Made by a program: the position numbers and the translations under genes
DNA from: Allorhodopirellula heiligendammensis
GTDB lineage: Bacteria > Planctomycetota > Planctomycetia > Pirellulales > Pirellulaceae
Direction of reading: 5' to 3'
DNA: 64,000 bases
Assembly (NCBI RefSeq): GCF_007860105.1
Contig: NZ_SJPU01000001.1
Span: forward strand, 806,001 to 870,000
Shown here: positions 1 through 9,223 of the stretch, one piece after another
Layout of the letters: each line of letters opens with the position of its first letter
Numbering within the stretch: the first letter of the stretch is position 1
Notes under the pieces: model-generated
Databases searched by the model: none
Told to the model about the DNA's origin: nothing
Seen by the model: only the letters and a program-made list of their open reading frames with translations

Positions 1-977
1 CGGTGATAGAGTTGGACGAATCGCACTCCGCGTTCGGCCAAGCGACGAGCCAACAAGCAGTTGCTCGCGAAACTACCGTCACCTGGACGGCAGCCGTACA
101 TGTCAACGATGTGTTGCGGTTCGGCGGACATGTCCGTCAGTTCCGGCACCGACGCCTGCATCCGAAATGCCATTTCGTAGCCGCTGATCCGGGTCGCGAT
201 TTCGGGATCGTCGAGCGTGCCATTGCGGATGCCATTGATTCGCGAGATTGTATCGATGATCTCTTCCTGTTGGCGGCGAGTCACGCCCGCAGGGTTGCCG
301 ACATAGTTGACAGGGTTTCCACTGGCGTGCATCTGCACACCTTGGAACCGACTCGGTAGGAATCCAGAGTGCCACTGTCGTGAACTGATAGGTTGTGCTT
401 GTCCACCGCCCACGCTCGTCAGAACGATGTAGCCGGGCAGGTCTTGCGTTTCAGCCCCCAGTCCATAGAGCACCCATGAGCCCATCGATGGACGTCCGCT
501 GATCGCAGTCCCCGTGTTGAAAAACGTGTGCGCGGGGTCATGATTGATCTGCTCGGTGTACATGGACTTGATCACGCACAGGTCGTCGGCATGTTGGGCC
601 GTATGCGGTAAAATTTCCGAGATCTCCAGCCCACTGTCACCGTATCTGGCAAAGCTATGTTGCGGCCCCATGACCTTGAGCGTCTGCCCTTGCAATTGAG
701 CGAGCTGTTGACCTTGCGTGATGGATTCTGGCATCGGCTGTCCGTCCAACCGCGCGAGCTCAGGTTTGTAGTCGAACGTTTCCAGATGACTTGGCCCACC
801 CGCCATGCACAAGTGGATCACGCGTTTGACGCGTGGCATTATGACCGATGAATCGACCGCAGCAGCTTGCACGACAGCGGATTCCAGTAACGACCCTAAC
901 GCCAAGCCACCGATCCCGGTTTGCCGTAGAAACGTGCGGCGGGCCAACTGCTGCGATGAATGATTCAAGAATGACAT
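1..977 (-). CDS. DUF1501 family protein, 3' part outside the window
   Basis: Minus-strand reading frame open from an ATG at 977 to the window edge, about 325 residues seen. The N-terminus carries a Tat-like twin-arginine segment (LARRTFLRQTGIGG) followed by a hydrophobic stretch, so export by Tat is likely. The text VIHLCMAGGPSHLETFDYKP, a SMYTEQINHDPAHTFF block and [17 protein letters not shown] near the edge match the family seen complete at 11178-12632, where the same blocks occur in the same order. DUF1501 proteins resemble the alkaline phosphatase/sulfatase fold, but their substrate is unknown. The gene lies 28 bp downstream of a DUF1549/DUF1553 cytochrome gene on the same strand, the usual planctomycete pairing, so the two are probably co-transcribed and act together outside the cytoplasm. 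The C-terminus is not visible. Confidence 0.9.
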   Translation of the reverse strand, partial: MSFLNHSSQQLARRTFLRQTGIGGLALGSLLESAVVQAAAVDSSVIMPRVKRVIHLCMAGGPSHLETFDYKPELARLDGQPMPESITQGQQLAQLQGQTLKVMGPQHSFARYGDSGLEISEILPHTAQHADDLCVIKSMYTEQINHDPAHTFFNTGTAISGRPSMGSWVLYGLGAETQDLPGYIVLTSVGGGQAQPISSRQWHSGFLPSRFQGVQMHASGNPVNYVGNPAGVTRRQQEEIIDTISRINGIRNGTLDDPEIATRISGYEMAFRMQASVPELTDMSAEPQHIVDMYGCRPGDGSFASNCLLARRLAERGVRFVQLYH

Positions 978-1005
978 AGTCTTGCCGCTTACGAAGTAGG
1001 CGGGC

Positions 1006-4000
1006 CTAATAGCGAGTGATGGTTTCGTGCAAATTCAAAATCACGCGAGCGACGCTGGTCCACGCCGCCAACTCGGCTGCATCGAGGTCTTCTGCAGGCG
1101 GCGAGACGCCCGTGGCGACCAAGTCTTCGGCGTCGACGTGTTGCTCGGTGTAAGAGTGAATGTGCTCGATAGACAACTTTTCCAATTCTTCAGCGATCTC
1201 GGGTGCAGGCTTGTGCGACAACGCCTCGCGATACGCCCATTGGATTCGCTCCGCCGTGGTCTTCCCTCCCTCTCGCATGATGCGCGCCGCGAAGACGCGT
1301 GCGGCTTCCACAAACGTGGGATCGTTCAGTAGGGTGAGAGCTTGCAGGGGAGTATTGGATCGCGATCTCGCAGCCGTGCATTCTTCACGACTTGGTGCGT
1401 CGAAGGCCTTGAGCATCGGATGCAAAAAGGTTCGCTGCCAATGCGTGTAAAGGCCCCGTCGAAATTGATTCGAGCTCGTCTCGGCAACGTAGGTGCGTTT
1501 GGGAAAGTTCAAATGGTCGTAATAACCCTCCGGTTGGTAGGGCTTCACGCTCGGGCCACCGCGATGTTCCACGAGCAGACCGCTGACGGCGAGGGCATTG
1601 TCGCGAACCATCTCGGCATCGATGCGGAATCGACCCTGCCGAGCAAATAATTCATTGTATGGGTCGCTCGCCCGGAGTGACTCCGTCGGTCGGGATGATT
1701 GCTGGTACGCCGAACTGCTGACAATGGTGCGTATCAAATGTTTGACGTCCCAACCGGATTCGACAAACTCGACTGCCAACCAATCCAGTAGATCGGGGTG
1801 CGAAGGATAGGTACCCTGCCCTCCAAGATCATCGACACTCGTACTGATTCCACGCCCGAACATCAAATACCAAATTCGATTGACAAATGTCCGCGACGTT
1901 AATGGGTTGTCTTGTCGACACAACCAATTTGCGAGATCCAAACGTGTGGCTCGCGGAGAGTCAATTTCGAGCGATCCCAAGAATTCGGGAATCGCCGGCT
2001 CAACAATCTCACCTGAATCATCCATCCAGTTACCCCGGGGGAGGACACGAATGGGACGCGGCGTGACAGCTTTACTGACCATTACCGTGGTAGCAGTATT
2101 CACGATCGTCTGACGAGCGGTTTGTTCTGCCGCAATCTGCTGATCGATGTCGATGATTGGCTGGGACTGCGCTAGATAGTATGCCGTCAACATTTGGGCC
2201 TGCTCCATGCTGCGACCATCGACTGGTTGACTCAGCGCTTGGGCGATGTCTTCAGGCATGGAATCCGATTCGATCCAGGCTGTGTGATCCCAATAGGTCA
2301 ATCCTCCGAATTGCGTCCAGGCTTGGCCCGCGACCGTGCTCCCGGGTTTCAACCCCACATCGGCCGCGCGGACCTCCAATCGAACCCACTGGCCCGTTTG
2401 CGGTAGATCACCTGCCCGGTGGTACCCGGCCCAACTTTCGGCTCGCTTGCCATACTTGATTGCATCCGAACCCCAGACAGCACGATGGTCCCAAGAACCA
2501 TCGTGGAACTGCAGCATCACGGCCTGAGGTGGGTTACCGGGATCGAGGTAGACCCACGTATAGAAACGAGTGGTTTCGGTAATGGGAATTGTCGTTTTCG
2601 CCCCCAGCACAACGTGCTGGACGAGGCCGCTGGATGACTGCCGCCGCGCGTGGGTGCCGCTGTATACCGGTCCCTGATCGTGACCAATGAACTCCCATGA
2701 TTCGCTGCTCTGACCCCCAGTGTCCTGTGAATCTTCAATCCAAACTGTGGTTTTGTCTCGCGTTTGGTCGAGCTGCGCTCGTGCTTGATTCTCCCAGATG
2801 GGTTGCGCGGCCGCGAGCTGTTGCTGTCGTGACAGACGCTCGCTATTGAGTTGGGCGAGCCGCTGGTCGTGCTGATCGAGGTGTGCTTGTTGGTCAGCGG
2901 TGAAGACGGGAATCGTAGGCGGCCGTTGGCGAGCGCCATAAACCCCGCGTTCGTCCAAGTCAGCGAAGAATGCGCCAAGCGAATAGAAGTCTTTAGCGGT
3001 GTAGGGATCATACTTGTGGTCGTGGCATTGGGCGCACCCCACCGTCGCACCCATAAACACCTGGGAAACATTGCGAACGCGATCGGCGAAATAGATCGCC
3101 AAGTACTCCTTGGCTTGAGCGCCGCCTTCTTCGGTGGTTTGATTGAGCCGGTTGTAGCCGGAGGCGATTTGCTGTGCTGGGGTGGCCCCCGGCAATAGAT
3201 CGCCTGCCAGCTGTTCTCGTACGAACTGATCGAAGGGCATGTTGGCGTTGAAAGCGTCGATGACGTAGTCTCGGTAGGGCGACTGCGACACGTCCTGGTC
3301 ACCGTGGTATCCGACCGTATCGGCGTAACGCACGAGATCGAGCCAGTACATTGCCATTCGCTCGCCAAAACGCGGTGACTCGAGGAGACGATCAACGAGT
3401 TCGCGATAGGCGTGTTCGGAATGATCATCAAGGAAGGCATCGACCTCCGCGGGCGTCGGTGCGATCCCAGTTAAATCAAGTGATAGACGCCGGATCAAAG
3501 TCACCCGATCAGCTCGAGCCACCCGCGCAGCGCCCTCACTCTCGAGGCGGGCGGCGACGAAGCAATCAATGTCATTGCGACACCAATCAGAATCCAGCGG
3601 TGACGGTGGCGTTGGCCGGCGGAGCGAGGTGTATGCCCAGTGCGGTTCGTACTGCGCCCCTTCTTCAATCCAGCGCGTCAGCAAATCCTTCTCCACACTC
3701 GTCAGCGTTTTGTGGCTATGTGGCGGCGGCATCACCGTGTTCTCATCGGAAGAATCGATGCGATCGATCAGCGGACTATCGCCGGGGACGCCGGGCGTGA
3801 TTGCGCCGTTGTCGACGGCAGATTCAGACAAATCCAAACGCAGGTCACCTGCGACGCTTTCCGCGTCGGGACCATGGCAGGCAAAGCACTTGTCACTCAG
3901 AATCGGGCGAATGTCACGATTGAATCGTATCGGTCGCTCGTCAGCGCATGCGAGTTGCGATAGGCCGCACGAGACGAACGGGAATAACAGGAGAGCGAGT

Positions 4001-4023
4001 GTGGAGCTGAGGTGGGAGGTCAT
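1006..4023 (-). CDS. PSCyt1 / DUF1549 / DUF1553 secreted cytochrome protein
   Basis: 1005 residues. A signal peptide covers about residues 1-27. A planctomycete cytochrome C domain (PSCyt1) follows with haem motif CFACH at residues 46-50. DUF1549 spans roughly 150-360 and contains a second CxxCH at 330-334 ([11 protein letters not shown], typical of the family). A middle region resembling a beta-sandwich carbohydrate-type module lies around 440-600 (FYTWVYLDPGNPP), and DUF1553 occupies about 700-960. Members are thought to be exported c-type cytochrome proteins linked to polymer breakdown, but no reaction has been assigned. It is the first gene of a minus-strand pair with the DUF1501 gene ending at the window edge. 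It is divergent from the DUF1552 gene at 4269, with 245 bp between them for both promoters. Confidence 0.93.
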   Translation of the reverse strand: MTSHLSSTLALLLFPFVSCGLSQLACADERPIRFNRDIRPILSDKCFACHGPDAESVAGDLRLDLSESAVDNGAITPGVPGDSPLIDRIDSSDENTVMPPPHSHKTLTSVEKDLLTRWIEEGAQYEPHWAYTSLRRPTPPSPLDSDWCRNDIDCFVAARLESEGAARVARADRVTLIRRLSLDLTGIAPTPAEVDAFLDDHSEHAYRELVDRLLESPRFGERMAMYWLDLVRYADTVGYHGDQDVSQSPYRDYVIDAFNANMPFDQFVREQLAGDLLPGATPAQQIASGYNRLNQTTEEGGAQAKEYLAIYFADRVRNVSQVFMGATVGCAQCHDHKYDPYTAKDFYSLGAFFADLDERGVYGARQRPPTIPVFTADQQAHLDQHDQRLAQLNSERLSRQQQLAAAQPIWENQARAQLDQTRDKTTVWIEDSQDTGGQSSESWEFIGHDQGPVYSGTHARRQSSSGLVQHVVLGAKTTIPITETTRFYTWVYLDPGNPPQAVMLQFHDGSWDHRAVWGSDAIKYGKRAESWAGYHRAGDLPQTGQWVRLEVRAADVGLKPGSTVAGQAWTQFGGLTYWDHTAWIESDSMPEDIAQALSQPVDGRSMEQAQMLTAYYLAQSQPIIDIDQQIAAEQTARQTIVNTATTVMVSKAVTPRPIRVLPRGNWMDDSGEIVEPAIPEFLGSLEIDSPRATRLDLANWLCRQDNPLTSRTFVNRIWYLMFGRGISTSVDDLGGQGTYPSHPDLLDWLAVEFVESGWDVKHLIRTIVSSSAYQQSSRPTESLRASDPYNELFARQGRFRIDAEMVRDNALAVSGLLVEHRGGPSVKPYQPEGYYDHLNFPKRTYVAETSSNQFRRGLYTHWQRTFLHPMLKAFDAPSREECTAARSRSNTPLQALTLLNDPTFVEAARVFAARIMREGGKTTAERIQWAYREALSHKPAPEIAEELEKLSIEHIHSYTEQHVDAEDLVATGVSPPAEDLDAAELAAWTSVARVILNLHETITRY

Positions 4024-4268
4024 GCGCCGGATTCTACGAGCGGGGGTGAATCAGTTAACGTCATGTCGCATCTATTAAACCAGATTACGGAGCGCCCTGT
4101 GGAGTTGCCACACGCAAGATCGCGAGGAACGCCTTAGGAAATACGGGATTTTTGCCCCCCGAAAACGCCTCGTCGATAACAGCAATCTGGTGATAGCGTC
4201 CCGTTTTGACGATTCAATATTCATCCACGTGTTGCATCGGGTGGTCCTCTCGATGTTAGAATGGCTGC
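4024..4268. promoter_or_regulatory. Divergent intergenic region between two planctomycete-specific operons
   Basis: This 245 bp gap separates the minus-strand DUF1549/DUF1553 start (4023) from the plus-strand DUF1552 start (4269), so it must contain promoters for both directions. I could not identify a convincing -35/-10 pair or operator by eye. The assignment rests on gene orientation alone. Confidence 0.5.
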
Positions 4269-5558
4269 ATGTCAAATTCAAATAATCTTAATCGTCGCCG
4301 TTTTGTAATCCGGTCCCTCGCTGGATCGCTCGCTCTCCCGGGGTTACCGTCCCTGATGGCTGGTTCGGTCGGTGGTAACTCAGCGATTCAGGCTTCCCGC
4401 GGCGCCGGCGTCGGTGCGAGACGCTTTGTCGCGGTGGGCAATCTGCTTGGTTTCCAACAGAAATCATTCTTCCCCGAGACCACAGGACGTGAATTTGAAG
4501 CGACAACACTCCTGAAACCACTCATTGCCAATCGCGAACATATCACGGTCTATCGCGGGCTCGATCATGGTTTGCGAGGTGGGCACTTTGCCGTGCACAC
4601 CTTTCTTTCCGGTGTGCTCCATCATGAGTCAAAGAACCGGCCTGATGGCAACGTTACCATTGACCAGTTCATTGCCGATGAGGTTGGTACCGAGACTCGA
4701 TTTCCGTCGTTAACGGTGGGATCCGAAGGAGGAATTCATGGCGGGTGTCAGATGTCGTGGACGAAGTCGGGTGTCCGTGTTCCGCCCATCACCGGCCCCG
4801 CCGAATTGTTTGACAGACTCTTCGTGACCGAGTCGAAAGAACGACGGGCCCAGCGGGTCAAAGACAACTCATTGCAAGGTTCTGTGCTCGATTTGATGCT
4901 GGAGGAAGCCGGGGCTCTTTCTAAGCAGGTCAATCAGGAAGACAGGGCTAAATTGGACGAGTATTTCAGCTCCATTCGAGATGTCGAGAAACGACTCGAA
5001 GTCCGCCGGCGGTGGGCAGATCAGCCCAAGCCTGCTCCACCTTTCGAGAAACCAGCCGACTCGAACACGGTCGACGATCTGCCGATGTTGTATGAGCTGA
5101 TTGCCTTGGCATTGCAAACAGACTCCACCAGGGTCGCGACTCTGGAGATTGGCGGGAGCTTCTTGCCTCAAAATCTCGGCATCGATAAGTCGTATCACAG
5201 TCTTTCACATCACGGCAACGACGATGCGGCGATCGCAGACTTGATTACTCTTGAAACCTACCAGTTGGAGCACTTTGGAAAATTTTTGACACGTCTTGCC
5301 GACGTCCAAGATGGCGAACAGACCTTGCTGGACTCCACGGCAGTCGTTTTCGGCAGCGGTATGGGAAACGGCAGTTCACACACCAACAGTGACCTACCGA
5401 TCGTCGTGGCCGGGGGCGGCTATGGTAGCGGTGAGTTCCGGAATGTCGCGTCGAGACACTCCGGCAGCATCCCCCTATGCAACCTCTTCGTCGACATCGC
5501 TCAGCGGATGGGAATCGAGAAGGATTCGTTCGGTACCAGTACCGGGGCATTTTCATAA
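4269..5558 (+). CDS. DUF1552 family protein
   Basis: 429 residues. The N-terminus (LNRRRFVIRSLAGSLALPG) has a Tat-type twin-arginine and hydrophobic signal. The blocks LLGFQQKSFFPETTG, YRGLDHGLRGGHFAVHTFLSG, and SYHSLSHHGND toward the C-terminus are typical of DUF1552. This family is related to DUF1501 and is almost always next to a DUF1592-type cytochrome gene. That is the case here: the DUF1592 gene starts 5 bp after this stop codon. The two products probably work together outside the cytoplasm in oxidative degradation, a role inferred from co-occurrence. The length is close to the family norm and no damage is visible. Confidence 0.93.
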   Translation: MSNSNNLNRRRFVIRSLAGSLALPGLPSLMAGSVGGNSAIQASRGAGVGARRFVAVGNLLGFQQKSFFPETTGREFEATTLLKPLIANREHITVYRGLDHGLRGGHFAVHTFLSGVLHHESKNRPDGNVTIDQFIADEVGTETRFPSLTVGSEGGIHGGCQMSWTKSGVRVPPITGPAELFDRLFVTESKERRAQRVKDNSLQGSVLDLMLEEAGALSKQVNQEDRAKLDEYFSSIRDVEKRLEVRRRWADQPKPAPPFEKPADSNTVDDLPMLYELIALALQTDSTRVATLEIGGSFLPQNLGIDKSYHSLSHHGNDDAAIADLITLETYQLEHFGKFLTRLADVQDGEQTLLDSTAVVFGSGMGNGSSHTNSDLPIVVAGGGYGSGEFRNVASRHSGSIPLCNLFVDIAQRMGIEKDSFGTSTGAFS

Positions 5559-5563
5559 CCGCG

Positions 5564-8083
5564 ATGGCCACGCACGTGATTAGCTTATTTCTGTCGACAG
5601 CCCGGCGCGGTGCGCTCGTGCTTGGCATCTGTTGTTCAGTCAGCCCTTTCGCCGTCGCCGCGGACACCGAACCCGATCTTCAGCCCGTAATTTCAGGTTT
5701 CGTTGAAAAGTACTGCTTGGAGTGCCATGACGCGGATACCGCTGAAGGTGAACGCGAATTCGAATCGTTCTCATTGCCGCTTGTTTCAGAGCAACAGCTG
5801 ATAACGGCCGATGAAATGATCGACCAAGTGACACTGCAAGTGATGCCGCCGGAGGAATCCGATCAGCCCACGGATGACGAGCGTGTGTCGTTCGTTACCG
5901 CGCTGAGAAATCTAGTCTCCCAAGCCGACGACAAGGCGCCGGGGGGCGGTGGACGCACAGTGATGCGGCGACTTTCCAATCGTGAGTACGAAAACACGCT
6001 GGCGACACTATTCGGTCGTCGCGTCGATACTTTGGGGTTAACCGCGGATTTCCCCAAAGACAACACCAGCCATCACATGGACACCATCGGGGAGTCGCTG
6101 GTCACGTCAGGCTTCTTGTTGGACCAATACTTCCAAGCCGCCTCACGTCTTGTCGAGACGCGCCTGGGTAAGCCGAACCTGGAACCAAAATCATGGCATT
6201 TTACTGATAACTTTCAACAGTACGAAGAGCTGACAGGGGCGCACCGAAGCGTCTTTAAGTTTAAATTTCTCTGTTTGTATGAACAGCCCAATACGGACAC
6301 GCGGCAAGGCGGTTATGGCCATATTGAGGATTTCTTGGAGGGGGTCCCTGTCTCTGGGCTTTATGATATCGAAGTTCTTGCCCAGGCGATGCACCGCGAC
6401 ACGCACTATGACCCCAAAATCTTCCGTATCGATTTCTCCGAGCCCTTCCAACTCGCCGTGGTCCCTGGTGACGCGACCAAGGGGCATATCCATTACCCGC
6501 AGGCAATTGAGCCCATCCTGGGGTGTACCGTCGTGCCCGATGAGCAGCCCGAATGGCTGACGTTTCGCGTTTGGCTGGAGGCGGGGCAAACACCTCGGTT
6601 TATCTTCCCCAACGGTCCTTATGAGTCGCGGGCGTCGGTGATCGAGACCAACAAGAGATACCAAGACGAGTTCAAGAATCCCAAGGTCGGCGTGAGCCGC
6701 ACGTCATTGCTTCGCGAAGGGGCGCTGCCGCACATCAAGATCGGTGAAATCAAAGTCCGAGGACCGCTGAAGGAAGCTGACGGCGGGAAAGAAGACGTCA
6801 CCGTATTCGGCATCGATGGTTTTCAGCCAGATCGTGCTCTTGAACAACTATTTGCCTTTGGCGAGCGAGCCTTCCGTCGACCCCTCAACGACCGTGATCG
6901 GGCGCGGATCGAGGCTATCTATCAGACACGCTTGTCCGAACACGCCACACCGCGCCAAGCTGCATTGGACGCGTTGAAAATGATTCTTTGCTCCCCCTCG
7001 TTTCTGTATCTGAGCGAGATTACTCCCGAAGACGAGAGCGACCTACGCCCCTTCGATCTAGCGTCACGGCTCTCCTACGCGATTTGGGCGGCGCCACCGG
7101 ACGAGATCCTGTTTGAAGCGGCAAGATCCGAATGCTTGACAGAAGCGGACGAATTAAGAAAACAAATTAGTCGTTTGCTTGCGGACGAGCGATCGAATGA
7201 ATTCATCAACGGATTTCTCGATAGCTGGCTGAACCTACGAGACATCGGCAGTCTGCCGCCACCTCGCAAGGCGGCGCCGGAGTACTATGCCGAGAACTTG
7301 CCTGAATCGATGAAGGAGGAGGCTCGGCGCTTCTTTCGGAATCTGCTGGACGAAAACGGATCGGTTACGAATTTCATCAACGCCGACTACACCTTCGTGG
7401 ACAAAAAGTTGGCTAAACTCTATCAATTGCCGGAGCAGGACAGTTTGCGTTTGGGAGATGGATTTCAACGGGTCAGCGTCGCTGGAAACGAGCAACGAGG
7501 CGGTTTGCTCGGAATGGCGGGAGTGCTAACCGTCAGCGCCAACGGAGTTGATACATCGCCAGTGACGCGGGGTGTATGGGTGCTCGAAAACATCCTTGGA
7601 ATCATACCTCCCCCACCGCCTGATGAGGTTCCCTCGATCGACAGCGACGTTAGCGGCGCCAAGACGATCCGAGAAAAGCTAGAGAAACACCGCGAGGACA
7701 AAACTTGCAGTGTGTGCCATCGAAATATCGATCCACTGGGATTTGCACTTGAGACATTTGACCCCATCGGACGCTGGAGAACGAAGTACCCTAAGCCGAA
7801 GAACAAAAGCGTAGCAGCTCGAGTAGACCCGTCGGGAACGCTGCCGTCGGGAGAAACCTACAGCGACTTTGCGGGCTTCAAGGAAGTGCTTGTCGAGAGT
7901 CGCCGTGATCACTTTGTTCGCAACTTGATCGAAAAATTGTTGACGTACGCGACGGGACGACACATGGAACGACGTGATCAGTACGAGATCGATCGCATCG
8001 TGGAGGTTGTCAGAGCGGATGGCGATGGACTCCATACGATGGTGACCGAGGTCCTCACCAGCGAGATCTTTCGGTCGCGGTAG
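5564..8083 (+). CDS. DUF1587/1595/1592/1588/1585 cytochrome protein
   Basis: 839 residues from the ATG at 5564, chosen over an upstream in-frame start at 5477. It lies just after the DUF1552 stop and opens a clear signal peptide (ISLFLSTARRGALVLGICCS). A PSCyt-type haem motif, CLECH, sits at residues 51-55. DUF1587 follows (RRLSNREYENTLATLFGR), then DUF1595 and DUF1592, then DUF1588 with RGGLLGMAGVLTVSANGVDT and a second haem-like motif CSVCHRNIDPLG. DUF1585 forms the C-terminus (LLTYATGRHMERRDQYEID). The domain order is the standard one for this planctomycete family. Function is unknown but is presumed to be electron transfer coupled to catabolism with its DUF1552 partner. Confidence 0.93.
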   Translation: MATHVISLFLSTARRGALVLGICCSVSPFAVAADTEPDLQPVISGFVEKYCLECHDADTAEGEREFESFSLPLVSEQQLITADEMIDQVTLQVMPPEESDQPTDDERVSFVTALRNLVSQADDKAPGGGGRTVMRRLSNREYENTLATLFGRRVDTLGLTADFPKDNTSHHMDTIGESLVTSGFLLDQYFQAASRLVETRLGKPNLEPKSWHFTDNFQQYEELTGAHRSVFKFKFLCLYEQPNTDTRQGGYGHIEDFLEGVPVSGLYDIEVLAQAMHRDTHYDPKIFRIDFSEPFQLAVVPGDATKGHIHYPQAIEPILGCTVVPDEQPEWLTFRVWLEAGQTPRFIFPNGPYESRASVIETNKRYQDEFKNPKVGVSRTSLLREGALPHIKIGEIKVRGPLKEADGGKEDVTVFGIDGFQPDRALEQLFAFGERAFRRPLNDRDRARIEAIYQTRLSEHATPRQAALDALKMILCSPSFLYLSEITPEDESDLRPFDLASRLSYAIWAAPPDEILFEAARSECLTEADELRKQISRLLADERSNEFINGFLDSWLNLRDIGSLPPPRKAAPEYYAENLPESMKEEARRFFRNLLDENGSVTNFINADYTFVDKKLAKLYQLPEQDSLRLGDGFQRVSVAGNEQRGGLLGMAGVLTVSANGVDTSPVTRGVWVLENILGIIPPPPPDEVPSIDSDVSGAKTIREKLEKHREDKTCSVCHRNIDPLGFALETFDPIGRWRTKYPKPKNKSVAARVDPSGTLPSGETYSDFAGFKEVLVESRRDHFVRNLIEKLLTYATGRHMERRDQYEIDRIVEVVRADGDGLHTMVTEVLTSEIFRSR

Positions 8084-8101
8084 ATTGCTGTCCCGCGGTT
8101 G

Positions 8102-8307
8102 CTCTATCGACGTAGCTCAGAACGGTTCAGTGTCAAAGATGTGCGAGCGGTCGTGTAATTGACGCGAATCTTGGACCACGAAATACACGAACCACACGAA
8201 AGTCAGCGGTGGTCTATTTCGTGTCGTTCGTGTATTTCGTGGTTGATTCAATGCACGGCACAACGGCGCGGCCGCCACTCCTGAAGGTGTACAACCATGT
8301 TGCATAT
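8102..8307. repeat. Tandem hairpin repeat, unit 1 of 4
   Basis: First unit of a tandem array with period 206-208 bp, defined by the recurring word CTCTATCGACGT. It contains a near-perfect inverted repeat. The arm 8175-8201 pairs with 8217-8243 over 27 bp with one mismatch, and the outer 17 bp (ACCACGAAATACACGAA) match exactly. The loop is 15 nt. It starts 18 bp after the DUF1592 gene stop. No protein is supported here; the short open frames run through the repeat and recur in every unit. Confidence 0.9.
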
Positions 8308-8515
8308 CTCTATCGACGTGGCTTAGAACGGTTCGGTGTCAGAGATGTTCAAGCGGCCCGTGCCATCAAAGCGAATCTTGGACCACGAAATACACGAACG
8401 ACACGAAAAGTTTGGGGCCGTCTATTTCGTGTCCTTCGTGCATTTCGTGGTTGATTCAATGCACGGCACAACGGCGCGGCTGCCCCTGCTTAAGGTGTAC
8501 AACCATGTTGTATAT
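8308..8515. repeat. Tandem hairpin repeat, unit 2 of 4
   Basis: Second unit, 208 bp. The inverted repeat is 8382-8408 against 8425-8451 with two mismatches. The unit is the most divergent in the hairpin loop. Outside the hairpin it retains the blocks TTAGAACGGTTCGGTGTCAGA and GGTGTACAACCATGTTG found in its neighbours. Confidence 0.9.
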
Positions 8516-8723
8516 CTCTATCGACGTGGCTTAGAACGGTTCGGTGTCAGAGATGTGCAACGCGCCCGTGCACTCAAAGCGAATCTTGAACCACGAAAGA
8601 CACGAACCACACGAAAAGTCAGCGGTGGTCTATTTCGTGTCCTTCGTGTATTTCGTGGTTGATTCAATGCGTGGCGTAACGACTTGGCCGCCCCTGCTTA
8701 AGGCGTACAAGCAGGTTGCATAT
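8516..8723. repeat. Tandem hairpin repeat, unit 3 of 4
   Basis: Third unit, 208 bp. The inverted repeat is 8590-8616 against 8633-8659. The left arm carries a T-to-G change (ACCACGAAAGACACGAA) that unit 4 shares. This indicates that units 3 and 4 are the most recently related. Confidence 0.9.
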
Positions 8724-8890
8724 CTCTATCGACGTGGCTTAGAACGGTTCGGTGTCAGAGATGTGTAAGCGGTCGTGAAATTGATGGGAATCTTGAACCA
8801 CGAAAGACACGAACCACACGAAAAGTCAGCGGTGGTCTATTTCGTGTCCTTCGTGTATTTCGTGGTTGAAACAATGCGTGGCTCAATCGA
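8724..8890. repeat. Tandem hairpin repeat, unit 4 of 4, incomplete
   Basis: Fourth unit, ending soon after the hairpin (8797-8823 against 8840-8866). The rest of the unit is replaced by unrelated sequence after about 8890. That marks the boundary of the array with the small-gene region that follows. Confidence 0.85.
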
Positions 8891-9223
8891 ACGACCGCCA
8901 TCGTGTTTCTGACGGTCTGAGACGCCCAACAGCAGGTTTTGTCGACGCCAGTGGTGATCGAAGCGGAAATCGTGGCACACGAATAAGTTGTACCAACGGA
9001 GGAACACCTCGCCAGCCAAATAGGTTTCCGCGGGGTTGAATTGCCAGTGGACGTGACTGAAGCATTGGACGTATTGAGAAAAGATTTTCCAACGTAGAAC
9101 GTGCAGCTTTGCGGCAAAACCATGTTGCCCGCCGCTAACCTCGCGATTGATTGTCAACATCGAGGTAACGCGCGTCAGGATACGCCATGAGAAATGCATC
9201 AGCGACGTTGCCAGACGCACCAA
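8837..9223 (-). pseudogene. Possible gene remnant running into the tandem repeat
   Basis: The minus-strand frame between about 9110 and 8880 reads with a protein-like composition rich in Trp, Phe and His (WKIFSQYVQCFSHVHWQFNP, then LAGEVFLRWYNLFVCHDFRF). It then enters repeat unit 4 and ends there. It overlaps the end of the gene at 9135-9611, so no intact start is obvious. I do not recognise a family. It could be the tail of a gene truncated by the repeat array, or chance. Confidence 0.25.

Noticed and set aside
2517-3440. 307-residue minus-strand ORF inside the DUF1549/DUF1553 gene
   Set aside because: Same strand, other frame of a gene with full domain support; composition is Ser/Arg/Pro-rich and low in expected family motifs. 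A frame shadow.
8209-8768. Plus-strand ORFs in the tandem repeats as real proteins
   Set aside because: The same reading recurs in every unit because the DNA repeats; the residues follow the palindrome (VYFVSFVYFVV), not protein conservation.
8102-8890. The hairpin units as a CRISPR array
   Set aside because: Period is about 207 bp with each unit nearly identical throughout, so there are no short repeats separated by unique spacers, and no cas genes are present.
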